The translations under genes were made by a program, and so were the position numbers. Positions 17,179 to 24,518 of a DNA stretch of 64,000 nt are shown here, one piece after another. Below the pieces are notes generated by a model. The model did not search any database, was not told the origin of the DNA, and saw only the letters and a program-made list of their open reading frames with translations. Position 1 is the first letter of the stretch; each line of letters begins with the position of its first letter. Source of the DNA: Pseudomonas sp. H9 (lineage in GTDB: Bacteria; Pseudomonadota; Gammaproteobacteria; Pseudomonadales; Pseudomonadaceae); contig NZ_SMOK01000017.1 in assembly GCF_004353925.1 (NCBI RefSeq), positions 1 to 64,000 of the forward strand. Reading direction: 5' to 3'.

Positions 17179-17836
17179 CTACACCTTCCAATGGCGTTCA
17201 GCCCTACGTGCCTTGCCCGACATGTTGAATGGCGCCTGGGTCACCTTCGAAACCGCGGCGCTGTCGATGATCTTCGGGGTGCTGATTGCCCTCGCCCTGA
17301 CCGTGATGCGCGCGGGCAAACAGCCTGTGCTGCGCGCCTTCGCCGACACCTGGGTGTCGATTGCACGCAATACGCCATCGCTGTTCCAGATCTACATCCT
17401 GTACTTCGGCCTGGGTTCGCTGGGGCTGCATGTCAGCTCCTGGATCGCCTTGCTGGCGGGGATCACCTTCAATAACGCGGGTTATCTGGCCGAGAACTTT
17501 CGCGGTGGCCTCAAAGCCGTACCGGGTACGCAGATGCGGGCGGCGCGCTCGTTAGGCATGAGCGCCTTCCAGGCCTACCGCATGGTGATCATCCCGCAAC
17601 TGTTGCGGGTGGTGTTCTACCCGCTGACCAACCAGATGGTCTGGGCAGTGTTGATGACCTCGCTGGGGGTAATCGTCGGCCTGAACAACGACCTCACTGG
17701 CGTGACCCAGGACTACAACGTCAAGACCTTCCGCACCTTCGAATACTTCGCCCTGGCAGCAGCGCTCTACTACGTGATCGCCAAAGCGATCGTTGCAGTA
17801 GCCCGGCTGATGGCCTGGCGGCTGTTCCGTTACTGA
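17171..17836 (+). CDS. Amino-acid ABC transporter permease 1
   Basis: A 221-residue HisM/GlnP-type inner-membrane permease. The leading RSALRALPDMLNGAWVTFETA precedes the first membrane helix. Characteristic steps are SIARNTPSLFQIYILYFGLG, AGITFNNAGYLAENFRGGLKAV and RAARSLGMSAFQAYRMVIIPQLLR, the EAA loop that docks the ATPase. Starts inside the last codons of the AcnX gene (8-base overlap). Partner permease follows after 10 bases. Confidence 0.88.
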   Translation: MFDYTFQWRSALRALPDMLNGAWVTFETAALSMIFGVLIALALTVMRAGKQPVLRAFADTWVSIARNTPSLFQIYILYFGLGSLGLHVSSWIALLAGITFNNAGYLAENFRGGLKAVPGTQMRAARSLGMSAFQAYRMVIIPQLLRVVFYPLTNQMVWAVLMTSLGVIVGLNNDLTGVTQDYNVKTFRTFEYFALAAALYYVIAKAIVAVARLMAWRLFRY

Positions 17837-17846
17837 GGAGCTCAGC

Positions 17847-18497
17847 ATGCCTTCTAGCGGTTTTACCTGGAACGACTTCATGTTCCTCCTCGACGGCGCC
17901 TGGGTCACCGTACAGCTGACCTTCTGGGCGATCATGCTGGGCACCTTCGCCGGGTTGTTGTTTGGCCTGGCCCGCGCCCTGTGGCCACGGCTCAGCTTGC
18001 CGCTGGCGTGGGTATTGGATGTGTTTCGCAGCGTGCCGTTGCTGATCCAGTTCGTGCTGTTCAACTCGTTCAAAAGCATTGTCGGCCTGAACCTCAGCGC
18101 CTTCAGCGTCGGCTGCATCGTGCTGGGGGTGTACACCGCCGCCTACTTCACCGAGATCGTCCGCGGCGGGGTACTGGCTGTGTCGCTGAGCGTACGCCGG
18201 GCCAGCCGTTCGCTGGGCATGAGCTACCTGCAGGACCTGCGCTGGATCGTCCTGCCGATGGCCACCCGGGTGGCCTTTCCTGGCTGGCTGAACCTGGTGC
18301 TCGGCGTCATGAAAGACACCGCGCTGGTGATGTGGATCGGCATTGTCGAACTGCTGCGCGCCTCGCAGACCATCGTTACACGGATTCAGGAACCCCTGCT
18401 GGTGCTGTGCATCGCGGGCCTCATTTACTACGTCATGAGCCTGGTGGTGGCCCGTTTGGGCGCCCGTCTGGAAAGAAGGTGGCAGGAAAATGATTGA
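17847..18497 (+). CDS. Amino-acid ABC transporter permease 2
   Basis: A 216-residue permease of the same family as its upstream neighbour. Visible landmarks are LLDGAWVTVQLTFWAIMLGT at the first helix, FRSVPLLIQFVLFNSF, IVLGVYTAAYFTEIVRGGV and the EAA loop ASRSLGMSYLQDLRWIVLPMA. The two permeases should form a heterodimeric channel. The ATPase gene starts 8 bases before this stop. Confidence 0.88.
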   Translation: MPSSGFTWNDFMFLLDGAWVTVQLTFWAIMLGTFAGLLFGLARALWPRLSLPLAWVLDVFRSVPLLIQFVLFNSFKSIVGLNLSAFSVGCIVLGVYTAAYFTEIVRGGVLAVSLSVRRASRSLGMSYLQDLRWIVLPMATRVAFPGWLNLVLGVMKDTALVMWIGIVELLRASQTIVTRIQEPLLVLCIAGLIYYVMSLVVARLGARLERRWQEND

Positions 18498-19212
18498 GAT
18501 CGAAAACGTACACAAATCCTTCGGCAACCTCGAAGTGGTCAAGGGCGTCAGCCTGACGGTCGACAAAGGCGAAGTGGTGTCGATCATCGGCGGCTCGGGC
18601 TCAGGCAAGTCAACCTTGCTGATGTGCATCAACGGCCTGGAGCCGATCCAGAAAGGCAGCATCCGGGTCGACGGTGTCGAAGTGCACAACCGCGCCACCG
18701 ACCTCAACCGCCTGCGCCAGAAGATCGGCATCGTGTTCCAGCAATGGAACGCCTTCCCGCACCTTACCGTGCTGGAGAACGTGATGCTGGCGCCGCGCAA
18801 GGTGCTGGGCAAGAGCAAGGAGCAGGCCGAGGAACTGGCGGTCAAGCAGCTGACCCACGTAGGCCTGGGCGACAAGCTCAAGACCTTCCCCGGTAAATTG
18901 TCTGGCGGCCAGCAGCAACGCATGGCCATTGCCCGGGCACTGGCGATGTCGCCGGACTACATGTTGTTCGACGAAGCCACTTCGGCGCTCGACCCGCAGT
19001 TGGTTGGCGAAGTGCTCGACACCATGCGCATGCTCGCCGAAGACGGCATGACCATGGTGCTGGTGACCCACGAAATCCGCTTTGCCCGGGACGTGTCGGA
19101 TCGCGTGGCGTTCTTCCGTAATGGCCTGGTGCATGAGATCGGTGCGCCGGATCAGGTCATTGGCAACCCGTTGCAGCCGGAGACGGCGGCATTCCTGAAG
19201 TCGGTGAAATAA
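18490..19212 (+). CDS. Amino-acid ABC transporter ATP-binding protein
   Basis: A 240-residue ATPase. Walker [10 protein letters not shown] is at about 34-42 (K40), Q-loop near [17 protein letters not shown], signature LSGGQQQR near 136, Walker [14 protein letters not shown] near 156, and H-loop [19 protein letters not shown] near 193. Last gene of the importer operon. Paired with the two permeases and the binding protein at 14568 it completes a type I polar amino-acid importer. Confidence 0.92.
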   Translation: MIEIENVHKSFGNLEVVKGVSLTVDKGEVVSIIGGSGSGKSTLLMCINGLEPIQKGSIRVDGVEVHNRATDLNRLRQKIGIVFQQWNAFPHLTVLENVMLAPRKVLGKSKEQAEELAVKQLTHVGLGDKLKTFPGKLSGGQQQRMAIARALAMSPDYMLFDEATSALDPQLVGEVLDTMRMLAEDGMTMVLVTHEIRFARDVSDRVAFFRNGLVHEIGAPDQVIGNPLQPETAAFLKSVK

Positions 19213-19216
19213 CAGC

Positions 19217-19271
19217 ATCGCGGGGCAAGCCCGCTCCCACACCACCGGTGGGAGCGGGCTTGCCCCGCGAT
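19217..19271. repeat. REP pair (head-to-head)
   Basis: ATCGCGGGGCAAGCCCGCTC and CCAC, then ACCACCG, then GTGGGAGCGGGCTTGCCCCG and GCGAT: two perfect arms with a seven-base loop. It lies right after the ATPase stop and 21 bases before the next start. It would fold into a strong mRNA hairpin and could lower expression of the downstream gene relative to the ABC genes. Confidence 0.9.
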
Positions 19272-19292
19272 AAAGCACACAAGGAGTCCCCA

Positions 19293-20321
19293 ATGCGCTC
19301 ATCGAAAATCATCCACATCGTCAATTGCCATGCCGAAGGTGAAGTCGGCGACGTCATCGTCGGTGGCGTCGCCCCGCCCCCCGGTGACACGGTCTGGGAG
19401 CAGTCGCGCTGGATCGCCCGCGACGACACCCTGCGCAACTTCGTCCTCAATGAACCGCGCGGCGGGGTGTTCCGTCACGTCAACCTGCTGGTGCCAGCGA
19501 AAGACCCGCGTGCCCAAATGGCCTGGATCATCATGGAGCCTGCCGACACCCCACCGATGTCTGGTTCCAACTCACTGTGCGTGTCGACCGTGTTACTCGA
19601 CAGCGGCATCCTGCCCATGACCGAGCCACAAACCCGCCTGGTCCTCGAAGCACCCGGCGGGCTGATCGAAGCCGTCGCCGAGTGCCGCGACGGCAAAGTG
19701 CAGCGGGTCGAGGTGAAGAACGTACCGTCGTTCGCCGATCACCTCGATGCCTGGATCGAGGTTGAAGGCCTCGGCTCACTCAAGGTCGACACCGCCTACG
19801 GTGGCGACAGTTTCGTCATCGCCGATGCCCACGCACTGGGTTTTGCCATCCGCCCTGATGAAGCCAGGGAAATCGTCGAGACCGGCTTGAAGATCACTCA
19901 GGCGGCCAACGAGCAATTGGGCTTTCGCCACCCGCTGAACCCGGACTGGTCGCACATCTCCTTTTGCCAGATCGCCGCGCCCATTGAGTACCAGAACGGT
20001 ATCGCCACCGGCGCCAACGCCGTGGTTATCCGTCCCGGCAAAATCGACCGTTCCCCCTGCGGTACCGGTTGCTCGGCGCGCATGGCGGTGATGCAGGCCA
20101 AAGGCTTGCTGAACGTCGGCGACCGTTTCATCGGCCGTTCGATTATCGGCTCGGAGTTCCACTGCCGCATCGAATCACAGATCGAAATCGCCGGGCGTCC
20201 GGCCATTTACCCGTGCATTTCCGGGCGCGCCTGGATCACCGGTACCCATCAGTTAATGCTCGATCCGAGCGATCCCTGGCCACAAGGCTACCGGCTGTCG
20301 GACACCTGGCCCGGTGCCTGA
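19293..20321 (+). CDS. Proline racemase-family paralogue with Ser/Cys catalytic pair
   Basis: A 342-residue proline racemase-superfamily protein. The second catalytic Cys is kept (C256 in [13 protein letters not shown]), but where the epimerase has MCGH this one reads PMSGSNSL, placing S90 at the first catalytic site. Other landmarks are [12 protein letters not shown] and [11 protein letters not shown]. Family members with altered pairs include epimerases and trans-3-hydroxy-L-proline dehydratases; the canonical dehydratases of the human type instead change the second Cys to Thr. Context (AcnX, DapA-like deaminase) favours a hydroxyproline enzyme. AAGGAG precedes the ATG at 19293. Either epimerase or dehydratase remains possible. 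Confidence 0.75.
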   Translation: MRSSKIIHIVNCHAEGEVGDVIVGGVAPPPGDTVWEQSRWIARDDTLRNFVLNEPRGGVFRHVNLLVPAKDPRAQMAWIIMEPADTPPMSGSNSLCVSTVLLDSGILPMTEPQTRLVLEAPGGLIEAVAECRDGKVQRVEVKNVPSFADHLDAWIEVEGLGSLKVDTAYGGDSFVIADAHALGFAIRPDEAREIVETGLKITQAANEQLGFRHPLNPDWSHISFCQIAAPIEYQNGIATGANAVVIRPGKIDRSPCGTGCSARMAVMQAKGLLNVGDRFIGRSIIGSEFHCRIESQIEIAGRPAIYPCISGRAWITGTHQLMLDPSDPWPQGYRLSDTWPGA

Positions 20322-20405
20322 ACGCTAACCCCTTGATTTAAAACCAGCCTTAAACACCAAACGACAAGCAGCAAAAAAACTACTGGTCGATTTCTCACAC
20401 TTCAA

Positions 20406-20421
20406 ATATCGTATACGAAAT
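20406..20421. promoter_or_regulatory. Candidate GntR operator before the deaminase gene
   Basis: ATATCGTATACGAAAT, identical to the site at 14510-14525. It lies 24 bases before the deaminase start, too close for a promoter upstream to be unaffected by binding. An A-rich stretch (ACAATAAACAA) directly follows and precedes the CGGAG ribosome site. Confidence 0.65.
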
Positions 20422-20444
20422 ACAATAAACAACCGGAGAACACC

Positions 20445-21362
20445 ATGAGCAAGTACATCAACTGGAGCGGCGTCTTCCCTGCGGTCACCACCCAATTCAA
20501 CGACGACTTCTCGATCAACCTGGAAAAGACCCACGAGGTGATTTCCAACGTCATCCGCGATGGCGTCTCGGGGCTGGTGGTTTGCGGTTCGGTGGGCGAG
20601 AACACCTCGCTGACCGCCGAAGAGAAAATCGCCGTGACCGAGGTCGCCGTCGATGCCTCCCGCGGCCGGGTGCCGGTGATCTGCGGCGTGGCCGAGTTCA
20701 CCAGCGTGCAAGCGGCGAAAGTGGCCAACTCGGTGCGCCAGGTGGGCGTTGATGGGGTGATGCTGATGCCAGCCCTGGTGTACGGCTCCAAGCCATTCGA
20801 AACCGCCGAGCACTACCGCTACGTGGCCAAACACACCGACGTGCCGCTGATGGTCTACAACAACCCACCGATCTATAAGAACGACGTTACCCCGGACATC
20901 CTGATTTCCCTCGCCGACTGCGACAACGTGGTGTGCTTCAAAGATTCCTCCGGCGATACCCGCCGCTTCATCGACGTGCGCAACGAAGTGGGCGACCGTT
21001 TCGTGCTGTTCGCCGGCCTCGATGACGTCGTCCTGGAGAGCATTGCCGTCGGTGCGCAGGGTTGGGTCTCGGGCATGTCTAACGTGTTCCCCAAAGAAGG
21101 CGAAACGATCTTCCGCCTGGCCAAGGCCGGGCGCTTTGCCGAAGCCATGCCGATCTACGAATGGCTGATGCCGATCCTGCACCTCGATGCCCGCGCAGAC
21201 CTGGTGCAGTGCATCAAGCTCTGTGAAGCCATTGCCGGTCGCGGCAGCGCCCTGACCCGCCCACCGCGCCTGGCCCTGCCGGAAGCGGATCGGGTCTACG
21301 TCGAGCAGATCATGGCCAAGGCCCTGGCCAACCGCCCGCACCTGCCGGACGTCGGCCTCTGA
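20445..21362 (+). CDS. 1-pyrroline-4-hydroxy-2-carboxylate deaminase (DHDPS family)
   Basis: A 305-residue class I aldolase-fold protein. Schiff-base K166 is in VCFKDSSGD and the catalytic Tyr is Y138 in MVYNNPP; the GSVGENTSL segment near 48-56 is the phosphate/carboxylate-binding loop region. In the hydroxyproline pathway this family converts 1-pyrroline-4-hydroxy-2-carboxylate to alpha-ketoglutarate semialdehyde with loss of ammonia (LhpC in P. aeruginosa). Placement between hydroxyproline enzymes and the semialdehyde dehydrogenase makes this far more likely than dihydrodipicolinate synthesis. A terminator follows. Confidence 0.88.
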   Translation: MSKYINWSGVFPAVTTQFNDDFSINLEKTHEVISNVIRDGVSGLVVCGSVGENTSLTAEEKIAVTEVAVDASRGRVPVICGVAEFTSVQAAKVANSVRQVGVDGVMLMPALVYGSKPFETAEHYRYVAKHTDVPLMVYNNPPIYKNDVTPDILISLADCDNVVCFKDSSGDTRRFIDVRNEVGDRFVLFAGLDDVVLESIAVGAQGWVSGMSNVFPKEGETIFRLAKAGRFAEAMPIYEWLMPILHLDARADLVQCIKLCEAIAGRGSALTRPPRLALPEADRVYVEQIMAKALANRPHLPDVGL

Positions 21363-21372
21363 TGTGATGACC

Positions 21373-21411
21373 GGGCCGGCACTCCTCCAAGGAGGCCGGC
21401 CCGCCTGTTTT
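21373..21411 (+). terminator. Rho-independent terminator after the deaminase gene
   Basis: GGGCCGGC pairs with GCCGGCCC, with an inner CTCC/GGAG stem and a TCCAA loop, then GCCTGTTTT. It lies 10 bases past the stop and before the MFS gene, so some readthrough may feed the downstream genes. Confidence 0.75.
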
Positions 21412-21434
21412 GCGCCCATACAGGAAACGCCAGC

Positions 21435-22817
21435 ATGTCCAGTCACCCTTCCAGCGCAACCACCCCTTCGGGATTGAAACGTGTCGTGGCCGCCGCCATG
21501 GCCGGCACCGTCGCCGAATGGTATGAATTCTTCCTCTACGGTACTGCTTCGGCACTGGTCTTCGGCCAGTTGTTCTTCCGCCAGACCGACAGCCCCATCG
21601 ACGGCATCATCGCCGCCTTCGCCCTGTACGCCGTGGGCTTTCTCGCCCGGCCATTGGGCGGTTTGGTGTTTGGCCATTACGGTGACAAGTTCGGCCGCAA
21701 ACGCTTGCTGCAACTGAGTTTGGTGGTGGTCGGTATCACCACCTTCCTGATGGGTTGCCTGCCCGGTTTCGACAGCATCGGCTACGCCGCACCGATCCTA
21801 CTGGTGCTGCTGCGCCTGATACAGGGCTTCGCCTTTGGTGGCGAATGGGGCGGCGCGATTCTGTTGGTGTCTGAACATTGCCCCGACAACCGCCGTGGCT
21901 TCTGGGCCAGCTGGCCACAAGCCGGGGTGCCGGCAGGTAACCTGATCGCCACCCTGGCGCTGTTGCTGTTGTCGAGCACCCTCTCGGAAGAGCAGTTCCT
22001 CGCCTGGGGCTGGCGTATCGCGTTCTGGTTCTCGGCTGTGGTGGTGCTGATTGGCTACTGGATTCGCACCAGCGTCGATGATGCGCCGATTTTCAAAGAG
22101 GCCCAGGCGCGCCAGGCGAAAAAAGCCGAGCAGCAACTGGGCGTGGTCGAAGTTTTGCGCCATCACTGGCGTGCCGTGCTGGTGGGGATTGGCGCGCGTT
22201 TTGCCGAAAACATCCTCTACTACACCGTGGTGACCTTCTCGATCACCTACCTCAAGCTGGTGGTGCAAAAGGACACCTCGCTGATCCTGTTGCTGATGTT
22301 TGGCGCGCACCTGCTGCACTTCTTCCTGATCCCGGTGATGGGCTACCTCTCCGACATTGTCGGGCGCAAACCGGTCTATCTCACGGGTGCCGTGCTCACC
22401 GCATTCTGGGGCTTCGTCGGCTTCCCGATGATGGACACCGGCAACAACTGGCTGATCATGGCGGCGATCACCCTGGGCCTGGCCATCGAGTCGATGACCT
22501 ATGCGCCCTACTCCGCCCTGATGGCCGAGTTGTTCCCGACTCACGTGCGCTACACCGCTTTATCGCTGTGCTATCAGGTCGCGCCGATTTTCGCCGGCTC
22601 CCTGGCCCCGCTGATCGCCATCACCTTGCTCAACAAATACCACAGCTCGACCCCCATCGCCTGGTACCTGGTGGGCGCTGCGCTGATCTCGATCGTTGCC
22701 GTCGGCCTGACCCGCGAGACCCGCGGCAAGTCGCTGCACACAGTCGACGCCGAAGCGGCCGCCCGCATCGCCGACAACCAGCCCGCCGCTGCCCGCCCGG
22801 GCCGTTCGCTGGCCTGA
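21435..22817 (+). CDS. MFS transporter, metabolite:H+ symporter (ProP/ShiA-like)
   Basis: A 460-residue permease with about twelve membrane segments. N-terminal [19 protein letters not shown] and [21 protein letters not shown] form the first helix and the MFS loop 2-3 motif, as in ProP-like metabolite:H+ symporters. YDAPIF-like DDAPIF follows helix 6, and [10 protein letters not shown] is the second-half loop. Its setting between the deaminase and semialdehyde dehydrogenase suggests hydroxyproline or a related betaine/proline compound as substrate. It provides a second import route beside the ABC transporter. Confidence 0.87.
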   Translation: MSSHPSSATTPSGLKRVVAAAMAGTVAEWYEFFLYGTASALVFGQLFFRQTDSPIDGIIAAFALYAVGFLARPLGGLVFGHYGDKFGRKRLLQLSLVVVGITTFLMGCLPGFDSIGYAAPILLVLLRLIQGFAFGGEWGGAILLVSEHCPDNRRGFWASWPQAGVPAGNLIATLALLLLSSTLSEEQFLAWGWRIAFWFSAVVVLIGYWIRTSVDDAPIFKEAQARQAKKAEQQLGVVEVLRHHWRAVLVGIGARFAENILYYTVVTFSITYLKLVVQKDTSLILLLMFGAHLLHFFLIPVMGYLSDIVGRKPVYLTGAVLTAFWGFVGFPMMDTGNNWLIMAAITLGLAIESMTYAPYSALMAELFPTHVRYTALSLCYQVAPIFAGSLAPLIAITLLNKYHSSTPIAWYLVGAALISIVAVGLTRETRGKSLHTVDAEAAARIADNQPAAARPGRSLA

Positions 22818-22842
22818 CCTCACTCTTGACCTGGAGCTTTCC

Positions 22843-24423
22843 ATGCCGGACATCCTCGGCCACAACTACATCGGCGGCGCGCGCAGTGCCGCTGGCACTG
22901 TCACCCTGCAGAGCCATGACGCGACCACAGGTGAGGCGTTGCCCTACCGTTTCCATCAGGCAACCCCTGCCGAAGTTGACGCTGCGGCGCAGGCCGCTGC
23001 CCAGGCATATCCAGCGTTTCGCAGCCTGTCACCGCTGCGGCGCGCGGCGTTTCTCGACGCCATCGCCACGCAACTGGAGGCCCTGGACACCGATTTTATT
23101 GAACAGGTAACCCGCGAAACCGCGCTGCCCAATGCACGCATTTTGGGTGAGCGTGGACGTACCAGCGGGCAGATGCGTCTGTTCGCTCAGGTGCTGCGCC
23201 GGGGTGATTTTCTCGGCGCGCGGATCGACCGCGCCCAGCCCGACCGGCAACCGCTACCACGCGCAGACATTCGTCAGTACCGCCTCGGCGTAGGACCAGT
23301 AGCGGTGTTCGGTGCCAGCAACTTCCCGCTGGCCTTCTCCACCGCCGGTGGCGATACCGCTGCAGCACTGGCCGCCGGCTGCCCGGTGGTGTTCAAGGCA
23401 CACAGCGGCCACATGGCCACCGCTGAACGGGTGGCTGATGCGATCATCCGCGCCGCCGAACAAACCGGCATGCCTAAGGGGGTGTTCAACATGATCTACG
23501 GGGCCGGGGTCGGCGAGGCCTTGGTCAAACACCCAGCCATCCAGGCCGTCGGTTTTACCGGCTCGCTCAAAGGTGGGCGGGCGTTGTGCGACATGGCGGC
23601 TGCCCGCCCCCAGCCGATCCCGGTATTTGCCGAGATGAGCAGCATCAACCCGGTCTTGGTGCTGCCAGAGGCATTGGCCCTGCGCGGCGAACAGATCGCC
23701 CGTGAACTGGCTGCCTCAGTGGTGCTCGGCTGCGGGCAGTTCTGTACCAACCCCGGATTAGTCATCGGTGTACGCTCAACGGCCTTCAGCGCCTTCACCG
23801 AACAGCTGGCGGCGCAACTGGCCGAGCAACCGGCTCAGACCATGCTCAATCTCGGCACCCTCGCCAGCTACCGCAAGGGTGTCAGCGCGTTGCTCGCCCA
23901 CCCACGCATCCGCCATCTCAGCGGCCAGCCATTGCAGGAGCATAAGGCGCAGCCACAGCTGTTCAAGGCTGATGTCAGCCTATTGATCGACGGCGATCCG
24001 CTGTTGCAGGAAGAAGTCTTTGGTCCGGCCACGGTGCTGGTCGAAGTGGCCGATGTAGGCGAATTGCAACAGGCCCTCAACGGCCTGCACGGTCAACTCA
24101 CCGCCACCTTGATAGGCGAACCGGCAGACCTGCAGACCCACGCCGAGCTGCTACCGCTGCTGGAGCAAAAAGTCGGCCGTGTGTTGTTCAACGGCTACCC
24201 AACGGGCGTTGAAGTCTGTGATGCGATGGTGCATGGCGGGCCTTACCCGGCCACCTCGGATGCCCGTGGCACCTCGGTCGGCAGCCTGGCCATCGAGCGC
24301 TTCCTGCGCCCGGTGTGCTATCAGAACTGCCCGGATGCGCTGCTGCCTGAAGCCCTGCAGAACGCCAACCCGCTGGGCATCGCCCGCCTCGTTGATGGCC
24401 TGAGCAGCCGCGACGCGCTGTAA
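22843..24423 (+). CDS. Alpha-ketoglutarate semialdehyde dehydrogenase (NADP-type ALDH)
   Basis: A 526-residue aldehyde dehydrogenase. Catalytic C301 (LGCGQFCTNPG) and E264 (PVFAEMSSINPV) are present, with N160 in VFGASNFPLAFS. The length, the SSINPV context and the C-terminal RFLRPVCYQNCPDALLP match the 2,5-dioxovalerate dehydrogenase branch. It should oxidise alpha-ketoglutarate semialdehyde to alpha-ketoglutarate, the last step of 4-hydroxyproline breakdown. It follows the MFS gene by 25 bases, likely co-transcribed. Confidence 0.9.
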   Translation: MPDILGHNYIGGARSAAGTVTLQSHDATTGEALPYRFHQATPAEVDAAAQAAAQAYPAFRSLSPLRRAAFLDAIATQLEALDTDFIEQVTRETALPNARILGERGRTSGQMRLFAQVLRRGDFLGARIDRAQPDRQPLPRADIRQYRLGVGPVAVFGASNFPLAFSTAGGDTAAALAAGCPVVFKAHSGHMATAERVADAIIRAAEQTGMPKGVFNMIYGAGVGEALVKHPAIQAVGFTGSLKGGRALCDMAAARPQPIPVFAEMSSINPVLVLPEALALRGEQIARELAASVVLGCGQFCTNPGLVIGVRSTAFSAFTEQLAAQLAEQPAQTMLNLGTLASYRKGVSALLAHPRIRHLSGQPLQEHKAQPQLFKADVSLLIDGDPLLQEEVFGPATVLVEVADVGELQQALNGLHGQLTATLIGEPADLQTHAELLPLLEQKVGRVLFNGYPTGVEVCDAMVHGGPYPATSDARGTSVGSLAIERFLRPVCYQNCPDALLPEALQNANPLGIARLVDGLSSRDAL

Positions 24424-24436
24424 CGCAGAATCCACT

Positions 24437-24506
24437 GTGGGAGCGGGCTTGCCCCGCGATACGATGTGACTGACAGATCGTAATCGCGGGGCAAGCCCGC
24501 TCCCAC
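24437..24506. repeat. REP pair between convergent ALDH and helicase genes
   Basis: GTGGGAGCGGGCTTGCCCCG and GCGAT, then its exact inverse, with a 22-base spacer. It lies between two convergent gene ends and can serve as terminator for both. Confidence 0.9.
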
Positions 24507-24518
24507 ATAAGCCCGCTT

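Noticed and set aside
20445..21362. Assignment of the DHDPS-family gene as dapA
   Set aside because: Its context is hydroxyproline catabolism, and the family contains the known pathway deaminase. Lysine biosynthesis genes are absent nearby.
20325..21713. Long minus-strand open frame opposite the deaminase gene
   Set aside because: Its translation is His/Gly/Val-rich with no motif, and it covers the DHDPS-type gene with intact active-site residues on the plus strand.
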